Assembly: GCA_028277395.1 (NCBI GenBank)
Contig: JANQGJ010000099.1
Location: 1 to 64,000 of the forward strand
Length of the DNA stretch: 64,000 nucleotides
Source of the DNA: Bacteroidales bacterium
Lineage (GTDB): Bacteria; Bacteroidota; Bacteroidia; Bacteroidales; F082
Direction: 5' to 3'
Part shown: positions 39,318-48,306 of the stretch, piece after piece
Layout: each line of letters starts with the position of its first letter
How positions within the stretch are numbered: the stretch's first letter is position 1
Translations under genes and position numbers: made by a program
The notes under the pieces: model-generated
Told to the model about the DNA's origin: nothing
Database searches by the model: none
The model's input: the letters and a program-made list of their open reading frames with translations, nothing else

Positions 39318-40289
39318 TTAATCAAGTGACTGGTTTGGGACTTTCGACATTGACAGTATTGTTTCAAATTCATCCGGCGACAGATCATTGAAGAAGTAAT
39401 ATATAGGGTTTATCGTACGGTTGTTCTTTCTTACTTCATAGTGCAAATGAGGTGCCGTAGATTTTCCTGTATTTCCAACAGTTGCAATTATCTGACCCCT
39501 GCTTACTTTTTGTCCCTTTTTAACTTTTATATCTTTTACATGAGCATAAAAAGTACTGTAACCATAACCATGATCAATTGTTACAGTATTACCATACCCC
39601 CTTCTTGACCGGTTCGTCCTTATTACAGTTCCTTCTCCCGATGCATAGATAGGAGTTCCCTGAGGTGCACTGAAATCAACACCTGCATGAAATTTCTTAA
39701 TTTTGTAAACAGGATCAATCCTGTATCCGTAAAAAGATGATAAACGCTTTAAATCAGTATTATTCACTGGCTGAATTGCAGGAATACATGCCAACATCTT
39801 TTCCTTGTTCCTCGCCATTTCAAATACCTCATCAAATGATTTAGACTGAACATATAACTTGCTTGCAATTTTATCAAGCTTTTCAGCTGTTTCAATCAGC
39901 AATTCCGAATTATTATAACCTTCAAGGTTGGCATATCTGTCAATACCTCCATATCCGGCCTGTCGTACAGACATTGGAATCGGTTCAGCTTCAAATATTA
40001 CCCTGTAAATATTATCATCTCTGTCAGCCATTTCATCCACCAGGCCCTGAAGTTTATCAAGTCTGTCATTCATTATCTGAAACTGCAATTCATATTGGGC
40101 TATTTCACTTTTTTGAATACGCTCTTTCGGGGTTTCAAAAAATGTATACGAACCAATAATTAATGCAATTGAAAAGGCAAGGGTAGTTATCAGAAAAAGT
40201 AGTGTTTTAAACAGCCTTTGCAATGAAGAAGTTCTAGCTTCTTCATAAGAAAGCGTTTTATCATTAAAAATATACTTTGTCTTTGCCAT
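39318..40289 (-). CDS. Membrane-anchored M23 (LytM) peptidase
   Basis: The 323-residue protein has one transmembrane helix (about 28-48), a coiled-coil region (55-165) and a C-terminal M23 domain. Zinc ligands are His201 and Asp205 in HAGVDFSAP and His283 in HLH (281-283), with His250 in FYAH as the conserved catalytic residue; all are intact. It would cut peptide cross-links of peptidoglycan from the periplasmic side. It heads the minus-strand run down to rnhB and is divergent from alaS. Because all four key residues are present, it should be an active enzyme rather than an EnvC-type activator. Confidence 0.94.
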   Translation of the reverse strand: MAKTKYIFNDKTLSYEEARTSSLQRLFKTLLFLITTLAFSIALIIGSYTFFETPKERIQKSEIAQYELQFQIMNDRLDKLQGLVDEMADRDDNIYRVIFEAEPIPMSVRQAGYGGIDRYANLEGYNNSELLIETAEKLDKIASKLYVQSKSFDEVFEMARNKEKMLACIPAIQPVNNTDLKRLSSFYGYRIDPVYKIKKFHAGVDFSAPQGTPIYASGEGTVIRTNRSRRGYGNTVTIDHGYGYSTFYAHVKDIKVKKGQKVSRGQIIATVGNTGKSTAPHLHYEVRKNNRTINPIYYFFNDLSPDEFETILSMSKVPNQSLD

Positions 40290-40328
40290 AAATCAATGAT
40301 GATGAAATGCGAAATTAATTATTTAGGC

Positions 40329-40336
40329 TAAATTTG
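40329..40336 (+). promoter_or_regulatory. Predicted -7 element of alaS
   Basis: TAAATTTG matches TAnnTTTG exactly, 50 bases before the alaS ATG. No -33 TTG is seen at the right distance. Confidence 0.4.
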
Positions 40337-40386
40337 CAATCTTTAAAAAATAAATATTTCAACAAAAGATTGTTAACTCTCTGAAT

Positions 40387-43026
40387 ATGAAGTCGATTGA
40401 TATAAGAACAGCTTTTCTGGATTTTTTTGCATCCAAACAACATAAAATTGTTCCTTCCGCCCCGATGGTAATAAAGAATGATCCTACACTGATGTTTACA
40501 AATGCAGGTATGAACCAATTTAAAGATCTTTTTCTTGGTAATACCCCAATTACAAATCCCAGAATTGCCGACACCCAGAAATGTCTGAGAGTTAGTGGCA
40601 AGCATAATGATCTTGAAGAAGTAGGACATGACACTTATCACCATACTATGTTTGAGATGTTGGGAAACTGGTCTTTTGGCAACCCGAATGGAAATAATGG
40701 CGGATACTTTAAAACAGAAGCAATTGATTTCGCCTGGGAACTATTTACAAAGGTTTATGGAATTGACGAAGATCAGCTTTATGTAACTGTTTTTGAGGGC
40801 GATACTAATGATGGAACCGAAAAGGATACCGAATCCTATAACATCTGGAAGAAGTATCTGCCTGAAAACAGGATCCTGCTTGGATCAAAAAAGGACAATT
40901 TCTGGGAAATGGGAGATAGCGGGCCTTGTGGACCTTGTTCAGAGATCCATATTGATATCCGGGAGCAGACTGAAAAAGATAAAATTCCCGGACGTGAACT
41001 TGTAAACATGGATCATCCCGAAGTTATTGAGATTTGGAACCTCGTTTTCATTGAATTTAACAGATTATCAAACGGGAAACTGGTTCCTTTGGCAGGAAAA
41101 CATGTTGACACAGGAATGGGATTTGAAAGACTTGCGATGGTACTTCAGGGTGTAAGGTCAAACTACGATACTGATATTTTCACACCAATAATCGCTGAGA
41201 TTTCAGCTCTTGCCGGTAAAAAATATGGTGTTGACAAAAATATTGATATTGCCATGAGGGTCATGTCTGACCATCTAAGAGCTGTAAGTTTCGCTATTGC
41301 AGATGGACAATTACCATCCAATACCAGTGCCGGGTACGTTATCAGAAGGATACTTCGCCGGGCAGTAAGATATGGTTTTACATTTCTTGAGTTTGACTCA
41401 CCGGTAATGTTTAAGCTTCTTCCGGTTCTTGATGAGCAAATGGGAGAAGCTTTTCCTGAGCTCAGGTCTCAGTTAGAACTAATAAGCCAGGTAATTAAGG
41501 AAGAAGAAACAGCTTTCCTTAGAACACTTGAACATGGTATAAAGAAATTTGATAAGTATATCGAATCAAATAAAGATAAGAAAGAAATAGATGGAAATTT
41601 TGCGTTTGAACTATTTGATACTTTTGGGTTTCCAATTGATTTGACACAGCTTATCGCTCGCGAAAAAGGACTAACTGTTGATATGGATGGGTATCATAGA
41701 GGATTGGATACTCAAAAAGCCCGGTCAAGAAAAGATGCATCTTCAACAATAAGTGACTGGATTACAGTTCCGGGATCAGATGAAGAATCAGTTTTTCTGG
41801 GCTATAACACTCTTGAAACTAACTGTAAAATCAAAAAGTACAGAAAGATCCTCAAAAACAAAAAATACAGCTTTGAAATCATTCTGGATCAAACACCGTT
41901 TTATGCAGAATCCGGTGGACAAGTTGGTGATAAAGGCACATTGTTTTCTGATTCGGAAACTTTGAACATAATTGACACAAAAAAAGAGAACAACCAGACT
42001 GTTCATATCACCACATCCGAACCTCAAAATCCTGATAGTATATTTACTGCCAAAGTTGATGAGAATAACAGAATACTAATAACGGCAAATCATAGTGCTA
42101 CACACCTTATGCATGCAGCATTACGTTCTGTACTTGGCAGTCATGTTGAACAAAAAGGATCGCTTGTTGACAATGAAAGACTTCGTTTTGATTTCTCGCA
42201 TTTTGGAAGTATGAGCAGTGACGAAATTAGAGAGGTCGAAAAGATTGTTAATCAAAAAATACGTGAAAATATTCCCACAGGTATAGTACAGGATATTCCA
42301 ATGAATGAAGCACTTGAAATGGGTGCAATGGCATTGTTTGGTGAAAAATATGGTGATAGTGTCAGGGTAGTTACTTTTGATTCGGAATTTTCAGTTGAAC
42401 TATGCGGTGGTACACATGTATCTTCTACTGGAAATATTGGTTATTTTAAGATACTTTCAGAAAGCGGAATTGCAGCAGGTGTTCGTCGTATAGAAGCTGT
42501 TACGGGTGAAAAAGCAGAAGAGTATGTTTATGAAAAATCTGATAAACTTGATGAGATAAAATCGCTCTTTAAAAATCAGCCTAATACATATATGGCTGTG
42601 ACTAATCTTATAGATCAGAATAATAAGCTGCAAAAGGAGAACGAAAATCTGAACAGAAAACAGGCACTTCAAATATCCGACTCATTAATAAAAAATGCTG
42701 AAGAAATATCAGGAATATTATTCATTGCTAAAGAGGTTGACTTTGATATAAACCAGGCCAAAACCCTGGCTCAGAAATTAAGATCTTCGGGTGATAATGT
42801 TTTCACGATCCTGGCAACCAGGAGTGATGATAAAGTTAACCTGATAATTTCAATTTCTGACAATCTCGTATCATCTAAAGGACTTAATGCAGGCAAAATC
42901 ATAAAAGAGGCATCACGTAATATAAAAGGTGGTGGTGGTGGTCAGCCATTCCTGGCAACAGCCGGAGGAAAAGATGCATCAGGCATTAAAGATGCATTTG
43001 AATCTGCGAAAGATCAAATAATGTAA
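40387..43026 (+). CDS. alaS: Alanine-tRNA ligase
   Basis: The 879-residue protein has the full AlaRS set: class II catalytic core (MFTNAGMNQFKDLFLG near 35; SDHLRAVSFAIADGQLPSN near 295), the editing domain with zinc/active-site motifs SATHLMH near 570 and CGGTH near 675, and the C-Ala/DHHA1 tail with KGGGGGQPFLATAGGKD near 850. It charges tRNA-Ala and clears mis-charged Ser and Gly. The length is typical for bacteria. It is monocistronic with a terminator 22 bases beyond its stop. Confidence 0.98.
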   Translation: MKSIDIRTAFLDFFASKQHKIVPSAPMVIKNDPTLMFTNAGMNQFKDLFLGNTPITNPRIADTQKCLRVSGKHNDLEEVGHDTYHHTMFEMLGNWSFGNPNGNNGGYFKTEAIDFAWELFTKVYGIDEDQLYVTVFEGDTNDGTEKDTESYNIWKKYLPENRILLGSKKDNFWEMGDSGPCGPCSEIHIDIREQTEKDKIPGRELVNMDHPEVIEIWNLVFIEFNRLSNGKLVPLAGKHVDTGMGFERLAMVLQGVRSNYDTDIFTPIIAEISALAGKKYGVDKNIDIAMRVMSDHLRAVSFAIADGQLPSNTSAGYVIRRILRRAVRYGFTFLEFDSPVMFKLLPVLDEQMGEAFPELRSQLELISQVIKEEETAFLRTLEHGIKKFDKYIESNKDKKEIDGNFAFELFDTFGFPIDLTQLIAREKGLTVDMDGYHRGLDTQKARSRKDASSTISDWITVPGSDEESVFLGYNTLETNCKIKKYRKILKNKKYSFEIILDQTPFYAESGGQVGDKGTLFSDSETLNIIDTKKENNQTVHITTSEPQNPDSIFTAKVDENNRILITANHSATHLMHAALRSVLGSHVEQKGSLVDNERLRFDFSHFGSMSSDEIREVEKIVNQKIRENIPTGIVQDIPMNEALEMGAMALFGEKYGDSVRVVTFDSEFSVELCGGTHVSSTGNIGYFKILSESGIAAGVRRIEAVTGEKAEEYVYEKSDKLDEIKSLFKNQPNTYMAVTNLIDQNNKLQKENENLNRKQALQISDSLIKNAEEISGILFIAKEVDFDINQAKTLAQKLRSSGDNVFTILATRSDDKVNLIISISDNLVSSKGLNAGKIIKEASRNIKGGGGGQPFLATAGGKDASGIKDAFESAKDQIM

Positions 43027-43047
43027 TACAAGTTGTAACATTGCATT

Positions 43048-43083
43048 AAAAAGCGTTGAGTGCAAAGGTCCTCAACGCTTTTT
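43048..43083 (+). terminator. Bidirectional terminator between alaS and the DUF2723 gene
   Basis: A 13-base-pair stem AAAAAGCGTTGAG / CTCAACGCTTTTT (43048-43060 with 43071-43083) encloses a 10-base loop and runs into TTTTTT. The A-run on its left gives a matching U-tract on the minus strand, so it fits both convergent genes. Confidence 0.85.
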
Positions 43084-43099
43084 TAAATTATTAATCCAC

Positions 43100-46000
43100 C
43101 TATTGCAATTTCAGGCTTGAAACGTGAGCATAAAACGACTCTTCAAGCTCTTTTGAAATCTCTTCCTGTTTATTTTGTGAAGTTAACTGAATAAGTCTTT
43201 GCATAACTGCCATTGCCTCCTGAATCTCTTCCTGATACCTTGCAGTAAAATTATCGCTCAAACTTGTATAGTAATAAAGGTCTTCTTCATATCTGTCTGC
43301 AATTTTTTCTACAAGATCATTAGCCTTTTCTGTCTCACCGCATTGATAATAAAAGTCGGCCCAGGAGATCATGAAATAATCAAAAGGAAACTTTTCATGA
43401 GGAAAAAACTCAATACCTCTGTCCAGAACCTTAACAACACTGTCACACTTCTTATCCATTAATAATGTCTGAGCAAGTCTGACATAGTATTGTTTTGCCA
43501 TACCGGAATTACGATCACTCTCACGATCTACTATTACATCATCCTGATTTAACCGTCCCCATCTCACATTTTCATCCATTATTACTTCATAAGTTCTGTC
43601 GGCATTTACACCACCTATTTTACTCATAAAATTTTTCGCAACAGTTGGTCTGAATCGATATACAACACCTTCAAGATGGCAATATTTATCAACTCCCAGA
43701 ACTTTTGCATGACTATTTGGATTTGCAAAATATATAGGTCTTTCCCAGTTATTTGTTGCTATCAGGTCAAGTAACATCAAGTCGTTTCTAAATAAACCAT
43801 TTTGACGTATTGGCCATTCCATTTCACTAACTATTAATGCTGAATCTTCAGTGGCAACAGTTCCTGATGCGATAACAGCATCTTTATCAACTGTATATTT
43901 CAACTTTTTTGTAGGCATATAATCAATCCAGTCACCATTCTGAAGTGGTATCCTTGAGCCTTTACTGTCATCTTTAATAAAATTTATGGCATCCATTAAT
44001 TCTGCTTCCCCTACCCTTTCGAATACAGGAACATAACCGGCTTTTTTCTTGTAGAAATCCTGATCAATTGTTAACGGAAGTTTTTCTGAGTCGTAAACCT
44101 TACGTCCCATCTGACTAACATACCAATCACCTGATGAAAGCATATAATTTACTACCCTTACGTCTGTTCTGTAGTTCTCCACTTCCTGTACATACCATAA
44201 TGGGAAAGTATCATTATCTCCATTTGTAAACAATATTGAATTGGGTTCACAGGAATCAAGATACATCTTGGCAAAATCTGTAGCTGCATATTTGCCGGAT
44301 CTGTCATGTGAATCCCATCCCTGCTCAGCCATGATTCCCGGAACCAATACTAAACTTGCTACTGAAACAATAGCTGCAGCCATTACTTTGTTACTCATTT
44401 TCTTTTGCAGTGCATTGAACAAACCAAGCACGCCAAATCCAATCCAAATCGCGAATGCATAGAATGATCCGGCATAAGCATAATCCCTTTCACGCGGCTG
44501 TAACGGAGTTTGGTTCAGGTAAATAATTATTGCAATTCCTGTCATGATAAACAGTAGTGCAACCACCCATGTATCTCCTTTGCTTCTACCAAGTTGAAAA
44601 AAGAATCCTATTAATCCTAATATAAGTGGTAGAAAATAAAATTTGGTGTTAGCAGGATTCTCCATACTTGAAGGCAGATTACTCTGGTCACCCAGTCTCA
44701 TGGAATCAATAAAATTAAAACCACATATCCAGTTACCATGATTTAATTCTCCCTGACTTTCTATATTATTTTGTCTTCCTGCAAAATTCCACATGAAGTA
44801 TCTTATGTACATGAAGTTTACCTGATATGTAAAAAAGAACTTAAGGTTTTCTCCAAATGTTGGTCTGTAGAGTACTTTTGTTCCTCCCTGTCCATCAGAT
44901 ACACTTATTGGTCTTCCCTCAATATCACCAAAGTGCTCGTATAATGTAATATGTGCAGGCTTTGAGCTACTCCACATCCTTGGAAAAATTGTCATAAACC
45001 GTTCATCATACACCGGAACAGTCCCTTTTCTATCGTCTTTTACAATATATATACCTTTATTTTCATCCTTCATATATACAGGATTTCCATCAGCATGATC
45101 AATAACCGGAGCATTATAATACTGCCCGTAAAACAGTGGCCAGGTACCATATTGTTCGCGGTTTAAGTACGCTAATAAACTGATGGCATCTTTTGGATCA
45201 TTCTCGTTGATAGGAGTATTAGCATTAGCCCGGATTACCAGGATAAAAAATGAAGAATATCCTATTAACAGAAATAATACAGCAAGAATTACTGTATTCC
45301 AAACTGCTTTTTTTCGCTTATAAGTATAAAATAAACCCCATATGATTAATCCTGTGAGAAGTAAAAAGTAAATGATGGTACCGGAATTAAATGGTAAACC
45401 TATAGTGTTTACGAAAAACAGCTCAAAATTACCGGCAAACTCAACTATACCAGGTATTATAACGTACATAATCACGACTAGGATAATCAGAGATGTTAAT
45501 CCCGCAATTACAAATCCTTTATGTGAATACGTGTATTTTTTATAGTAATAAACATAAACAATAGCAGGTATTGCAAGCAGGTTCAGCAAATGTACACCTA
45601 TGGATAAACCCATAATATAGGCTATCAATAAAAGCCATCTGAATCCTGACCTGCTATCAGCCACTTCTTCCCATTTAAGAATAGCCCAAAAAACAATTGC
45701 AGTAAAAAGGGATGACATTGCATAAACTTCACCTTCAACTGCAGAAAACCAAAATGAATCACTAAATGTATAAGCAAGCGCTCCAACAACTCCTGCACCA
45801 ATAATTGACAAACCTTCAGATGCTGAAGGGATACCACTTTCGGAACTTACAATAATTTTTTTTGCCAGTAAAGTAATCGTCCAGAAAAGAAATAAAATAG
45901 TAAAACTACTTGATAATGCTGACATAATATTAATCATCAGAGCAACATTATCAGGGTTACCAAAAGCAAACAGTGAAAAGAATCGTCCCAACAATTGAAA

Positions 46001-46168
46001 CAGTGGTGCTCCCGGAGGATGGCCAACCTGAAGCTTGTAAGCAGTAGCAATATATTCTCCACAATCCCACCAACTGGCTGTTGGTTCAAGGGTTAAGAAA
46101 TAAACTGTTGTTGCTATTGCAAAAACAATCCAGCCGGTTAATCGGTTAATCATTTTAAAATTTTCCAT
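43100..46168 (-). CDS. DUF2723-family membrane glycosyltransferase (TMEM260/PMT-like)
   Basis: The 1022-residue protein has about twelve transmembrane segments in its first 600 residues and a soluble C-terminal half with TPR-like helices (about 880-1000). Family blocks are visible: TASWWDCGEYIATAYKLQVG near 29 and LQVGHPPGAPLFQLLGRFF, then LFTNGDNDTFPLWYVQE near 640. DUF2723 is related to protein O-mannosyltransferases; human TMEM260 has such activity, and Bacteroidota carry it widely. The WDCGEY acidic pair is in the catalytic first loop. A role in glycosylating exported proteins is inferred. It is a single transcription unit ending at the shared terminator. Confidence 0.9.
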   Translation of the reverse strand: MENFKMINRLTGWIVFAIATTVYFLTLEPTASWWDCGEYIATAYKLQVGHPPGAPLFQLLGRFFSLFAFGNPDNVALMINIMSALSSSFTILFLFWTITLLAKKIIVSSESGIPSASEGLSIIGAGVVGALAYTFSDSFWFSAVEGEVYAMSSLFTAIVFWAILKWEEVADSRSGFRWLLLIAYIMGLSIGVHLLNLLAIPAIVYVYYYKKYTYSHKGFVIAGLTSLIILVVIMYVIIPGIVEFAGNFELFFVNTIGLPFNSGTIIYFLLLTGLIIWGLFYTYKRKKAVWNTVILAVLFLLIGYSSFFILVIRANANTPINENDPKDAISLLAYLNREQYGTWPLFYGQYYNAPVIDHADGNPVYMKDENKGIYIVKDDRKGTVPVYDERFMTIFPRMWSSSKPAHITLYEHFGDIEGRPISVSDGQGGTKVLYRPTFGENLKFFFTYQVNFMYIRYFMWNFAGRQNNIESQGELNHGNWICGFNFIDSMRLGDQSNLPSSMENPANTKFYFLPLILGLIGFFFQLGRSKGDTWVVALLFIMTGIAIIIYLNQTPLQPRERDYAYAGSFYAFAIWIGFGVLGLFNALQKKMSNKVMAAAIVSVASLVLVPGIMAEQGWDSHDRSGKYAATDFAKMYLDSCEPNSILFTNGDNDTFPLWYVQEVENYRTDVRVVNYMLSSGDWYVSQMGRKVYDSEKLPLTIDQDFYKKKAGYVPVFERVGEAELMDAINFIKDDSKGSRIPLQNGDWIDYMPTKKLKYTVDKDAVIASGTVATEDSALIVSEMEWPIRQNGLFRNDLMLLDLIATNNWERPIYFANPNSHAKVLGVDKYCHLEGVVYRFRPTVAKNFMSKIGGVNADRTYEVIMDENVRWGRLNQDDVIVDRESDRNSGMAKQYYVRLAQTLLMDKKCDSVVKVLDRGIEFFPHEKFPFDYFMISWADFYYQCGETEKANDLVEKIADRYEEDLYYYTSLSDNFTARYQEEIQEAMAVMQRLIQLTSQNKQEEISKELEESFYAHVSSLKLQ

Positions 46169-46370
46169 GAATAGTAAATATTTACACTATTGTTTTTTTG
46201 ATTTAACTGCGAAAATATACAATTTCAGTAAATAGAATTTTCAAATCCAGTTGATTTTAACAGAAATTAATAATTACTTTCAAACTCTCAATAAATTGAT
46301 ATCAAATTATTGAGCATAATCCCGTTTCCGAAAAATCTATTAATAAATCACTTAAATTTTACAGCAAAAG
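46169..46370. other. Intergenic region upstream of tRNA-Gln
   Basis: This 202-base AT-rich stretch separates the DUF2723 start from the tRNA promoter. Its only notable content is the 28-base palindrome at 46287-46314. No gene or ORF is supported. Confidence 0.5.
46287..46314. repeat. 28-base near-perfect palindrome, possible operator
   Basis: The two 14-base arms, centred between 46300 and 46301, are reverse complements except for one position. The central TTGATATCAA is perfect. It lies about 57 bases upstream of the tRNA-Gln -33 element and 119 bases upstream of the DUF2723 start. It has no U-tract, so it looks more like a protein-binding site than a terminator. Confidence 0.4.
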
Positions 46371-46400
46371 TTTGTATTCAAAAAAAATGACTTATCTTTG
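46371..46400 (+). promoter_or_regulatory. Predicted promoter of tRNA-Gln
   Basis: TTTG at 46371-46374, an 18-base spacer and TATCTTTG at 46393-46400 match both Bacteroidota elements. The implied start is only a few bases before the tRNA 5' end. Confidence 0.65.
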
Positions 46401-46409
46401 CGCCCCGAA

Positions 46410-46480
46410 TGTCCGATGGTGTAACGGCAGCACTGCAGATTTTGATTCTGCCTGTCCAGGTTCGAATCCTGGTCGGACAA
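46410..46480 (+). tRNA. tRNA-Gln (anticodon UUG)
   Basis: The 71-base gene folds into a cloverleaf: acceptor TGTCCGA (46410-46416) with TCGGACA (46473-46479), an anticodon stem GCAGA/TCTGC enclosing TTTTGAT (anticodon TTG), and a T arm CCAGG/CCTGG with loop TTCGAAT. The discriminator base is A at 46480. CCA is not encoded and must be added. It has its own promoter and a terminator 19 bases downstream. Confidence 0.96.
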
Positions 46481-46498
46481 CTTTTTAGATGAAAGGAT

Positions 46499-46523
46499 GA
46501 GGGGACGTTAGTCCCCTCTTTTT
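46499..46523 (+). terminator. Rho-independent terminator between tRNA-Gln and rimP
   Basis: A perfect eight-base stem GAGGGGAC / GTCCCCTC (46499-46506, 46511-46518) with a GTTA loop is followed by TTTTT. It ends only four bases before the rimP ATG, so it may also limit transcription into the rimP operon. Confidence 0.85.
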
Positions 46524-46527
46524 GTAA

Positions 46528-46989
46528 ATGATAAGTAAAAAACACATAAAAAAATTAACTGATGAATGTCTGTATGGAACAGACAGGTTTGTTGTTGCTA
46601 TTAAGGTTAGTACTGACAATAATATTAAAGTATTTATTGATGGCGATACAGGTGTAACGATTGAAAACTGTGTTGAACTTAGCAGGTACATTGAAAGTAA
46701 TTTAGATCGGGATGATGAAGATTTTGAACTTAGTGTGGCATCCGCAGGAGCTGATCAGCCTTTTGCTTTATTAAGACAGTATATAAAAAATATTGGCAAT
46801 CCCGTTCAGATTGTTGACAATGAAGGAAATAAGATAAGAGGTATATTAAAAAAGGCTGATGAGAGTGAAATTGAAATTTATGAACAATTAAACAACAAAA
46901 ACAAAAAAATCAAAAAAACCGAGTTTGGTGATTTGATTAAAATTTCAATGGACAACATTAAGGAAACTAAAAGAATTATAACTTTTTAA
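46528..46989 (+). CDS. rimP: Ribosome maturation factor RimP
   Basis: The 153-residue protein matches RimP in length and layout: an N-terminal alpha/beta domain with VFIDGDTGVTIENCVELSRYIE near 36-57 and a C-terminal Sm-like barrel from about 88, including GILKKADESEIEIYE. RimP helps assemble the 30S subunit. It is first in the conserved rimP-nusA-infB order and lies 23 bases before nusA. Its ATG follows a terminator hairpin by four bases and no separate promoter fits in between, so transcription probably comes from read-through of the tRNA promoter. Confidence 0.94.
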   Translation: MISKKHIKKLTDECLYGTDRFVVAIKVSTDNNIKVFIDGDTGVTIENCVELSRYIESNLDRDDEDFELSVASAGADQPFALLRQYIKNIGNPVQIVDNEGNKIRGILKKADESEIEIYEQLNNKNKKIKKTEFGDLIKISMDNIKETKRIITF

Positions 46990-47012
46990 CGAAAACGAAA
47001 AAAAGAGTAACG

Positions 47013-48248
47013 ATGGATAACATGAACCTAGTTGAAACTTTTTCGGAGTTTAAGGAATTTAAAAATATTGACCGCGAAACTATGATGCGCATTCTTGAGG
47101 ATGTTTTTCATAGTATGCTTACAAAGAAGTTTGGTGAGGATAGTAATTTTGATATAATTGTAAACATCGACAAAGGTGATCTTGAGATATGGCACTACAG
47201 GGAAATTGTTGAAGATGGTGAAGTTGAAAATGAGAATCTTCAGATTGCTTTTTCCGATGCTATTAAAGTAGAGCCTGATTTTGAAGTTGGTGAAGAATTC
47301 TCAAAACAAATCCGATTAAGCGATTTTGGACGCCGTGAAGTACTTTCAATCAGACAAAACCTTGTATCCAGGATACTTGATTATGAAAAGGATAATGTTT
47401 ACAGGAAATATAAAGAGAGTGTTGGAGAGATAATAACCGGAGAAGTATATCAGGTTTGGAAGAAGGAAATCCTTATCCTTGATGATGAAGGTATAGAACT
47501 TATACTTCCGAAATCAGAACAAATCGGTTCAGATTATTTTAGAAAAGGAGATGCTATCAGGGCTGTTGTCCTTAAAGTTGATATGAGAAATAATACACCT
47601 GTAATAGTGCTATCCCGCACATCGACAACCTTCCTCGAAAGACTTTTTGAAGCAGAAGTACCGGAAGTTTATGACGGACTTATTACAATTAAAAACATTG
47701 TTCGGGTACCAGGTGAACGGGCAAAAATCGCTGTTGAGTCTTATGATGACAGAATTGATCCTGTAGGAGCATGTGTAGGTATGAAAGGATCCAGGATCCA
47801 CGGTATCGTAAGAGAGCTAAGAAATGAAAATATTGATGTAATAAACTTTACCAGTAATACTTCATTATATATTCAAAGAGCTTTGTCACCAGCAAAAATA
47901 ACATCTATAAAACTAGATGAAGAAACTAAAAGAGCTGAGGTATTTATGAAACCGGACCAGGTTTCACTTGCTATTGGTAAAGGAGGTTTCAATATTAAAC
48001 TTGCAGGTAAATTAACAGGCTATGAAATAGATGTTTATCGTGATAGCGATTCTGAATCAGAAGATGTAGATTTAATGGAATTCAATGATGAAATCGATCA
48101 GTGGATTATTGATGAACTTAAAACAATCGGCTGTGATACTGCAAAAAGTGTTCTCGAATTAGATAAGAACGAGTTAGTCACAAGAACTGATCTTGAGGAA
48201 GAAACAATCGATGAAGTATTAAGAATCCTCAAACTTGAATTTGAATAA
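47013..48248 (+). CDS. nusA: Transcription termination/antitermination factor NusA
   Basis: The 411-residue protein has the NusA N-terminal RNA-polymerase-binding domain (1-125), an S1 domain (about 130-205, GEVYQVWKKEILILDDEG), two KH domains (about 205-345, with DPVGACVGMKGSRIHGIVREL and LAIGKGGFNIKLAGKL) and a short acidic C-terminal helical domain. It lacks the two full C-terminal repeats of E. coli NusA, as is common outside proteobacteria. NusA modulates pausing, termination and antitermination. It is followed by infB with a 58-base gap. Confidence 0.97.
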   Translation: MDNMNLVETFSEFKEFKNIDRETMMRILEDVFHSMLTKKFGEDSNFDIIVNIDKGDLEIWHYREIVEDGEVENENLQIAFSDAIKVEPDFEVGEEFSKQIRLSDFGRREVLSIRQNLVSRILDYEKDNVYRKYKESVGEIITGEVYQVWKKEILILDDEGIELILPKSEQIGSDYFRKGDAIRAVVLKVDMRNNTPVIVLSRTSTTFLERLFEAEVPEVYDGLITIKNIVRVPGERAKIAVESYDDRIDPVGACVGMKGSRIHGIVRELRNENIDVINFTSNTSLYIQRALSPAKITSIKLDEETKRAEVFMKPDQVSLAIGKGGFNIKLAGKLTGYEIDVYRDSDSESEDVDLMEFNDEIDQWIIDELKTIGCDTAKSVLELDKNELVTRTDLEEETIDEVLRILKLEFE

Positions 48249-48306
48249 AAATAGTATTTTTACACGAATCATAAAGATTTACGTTGAGTAAAACGAAAAT
48301 AGTTAT

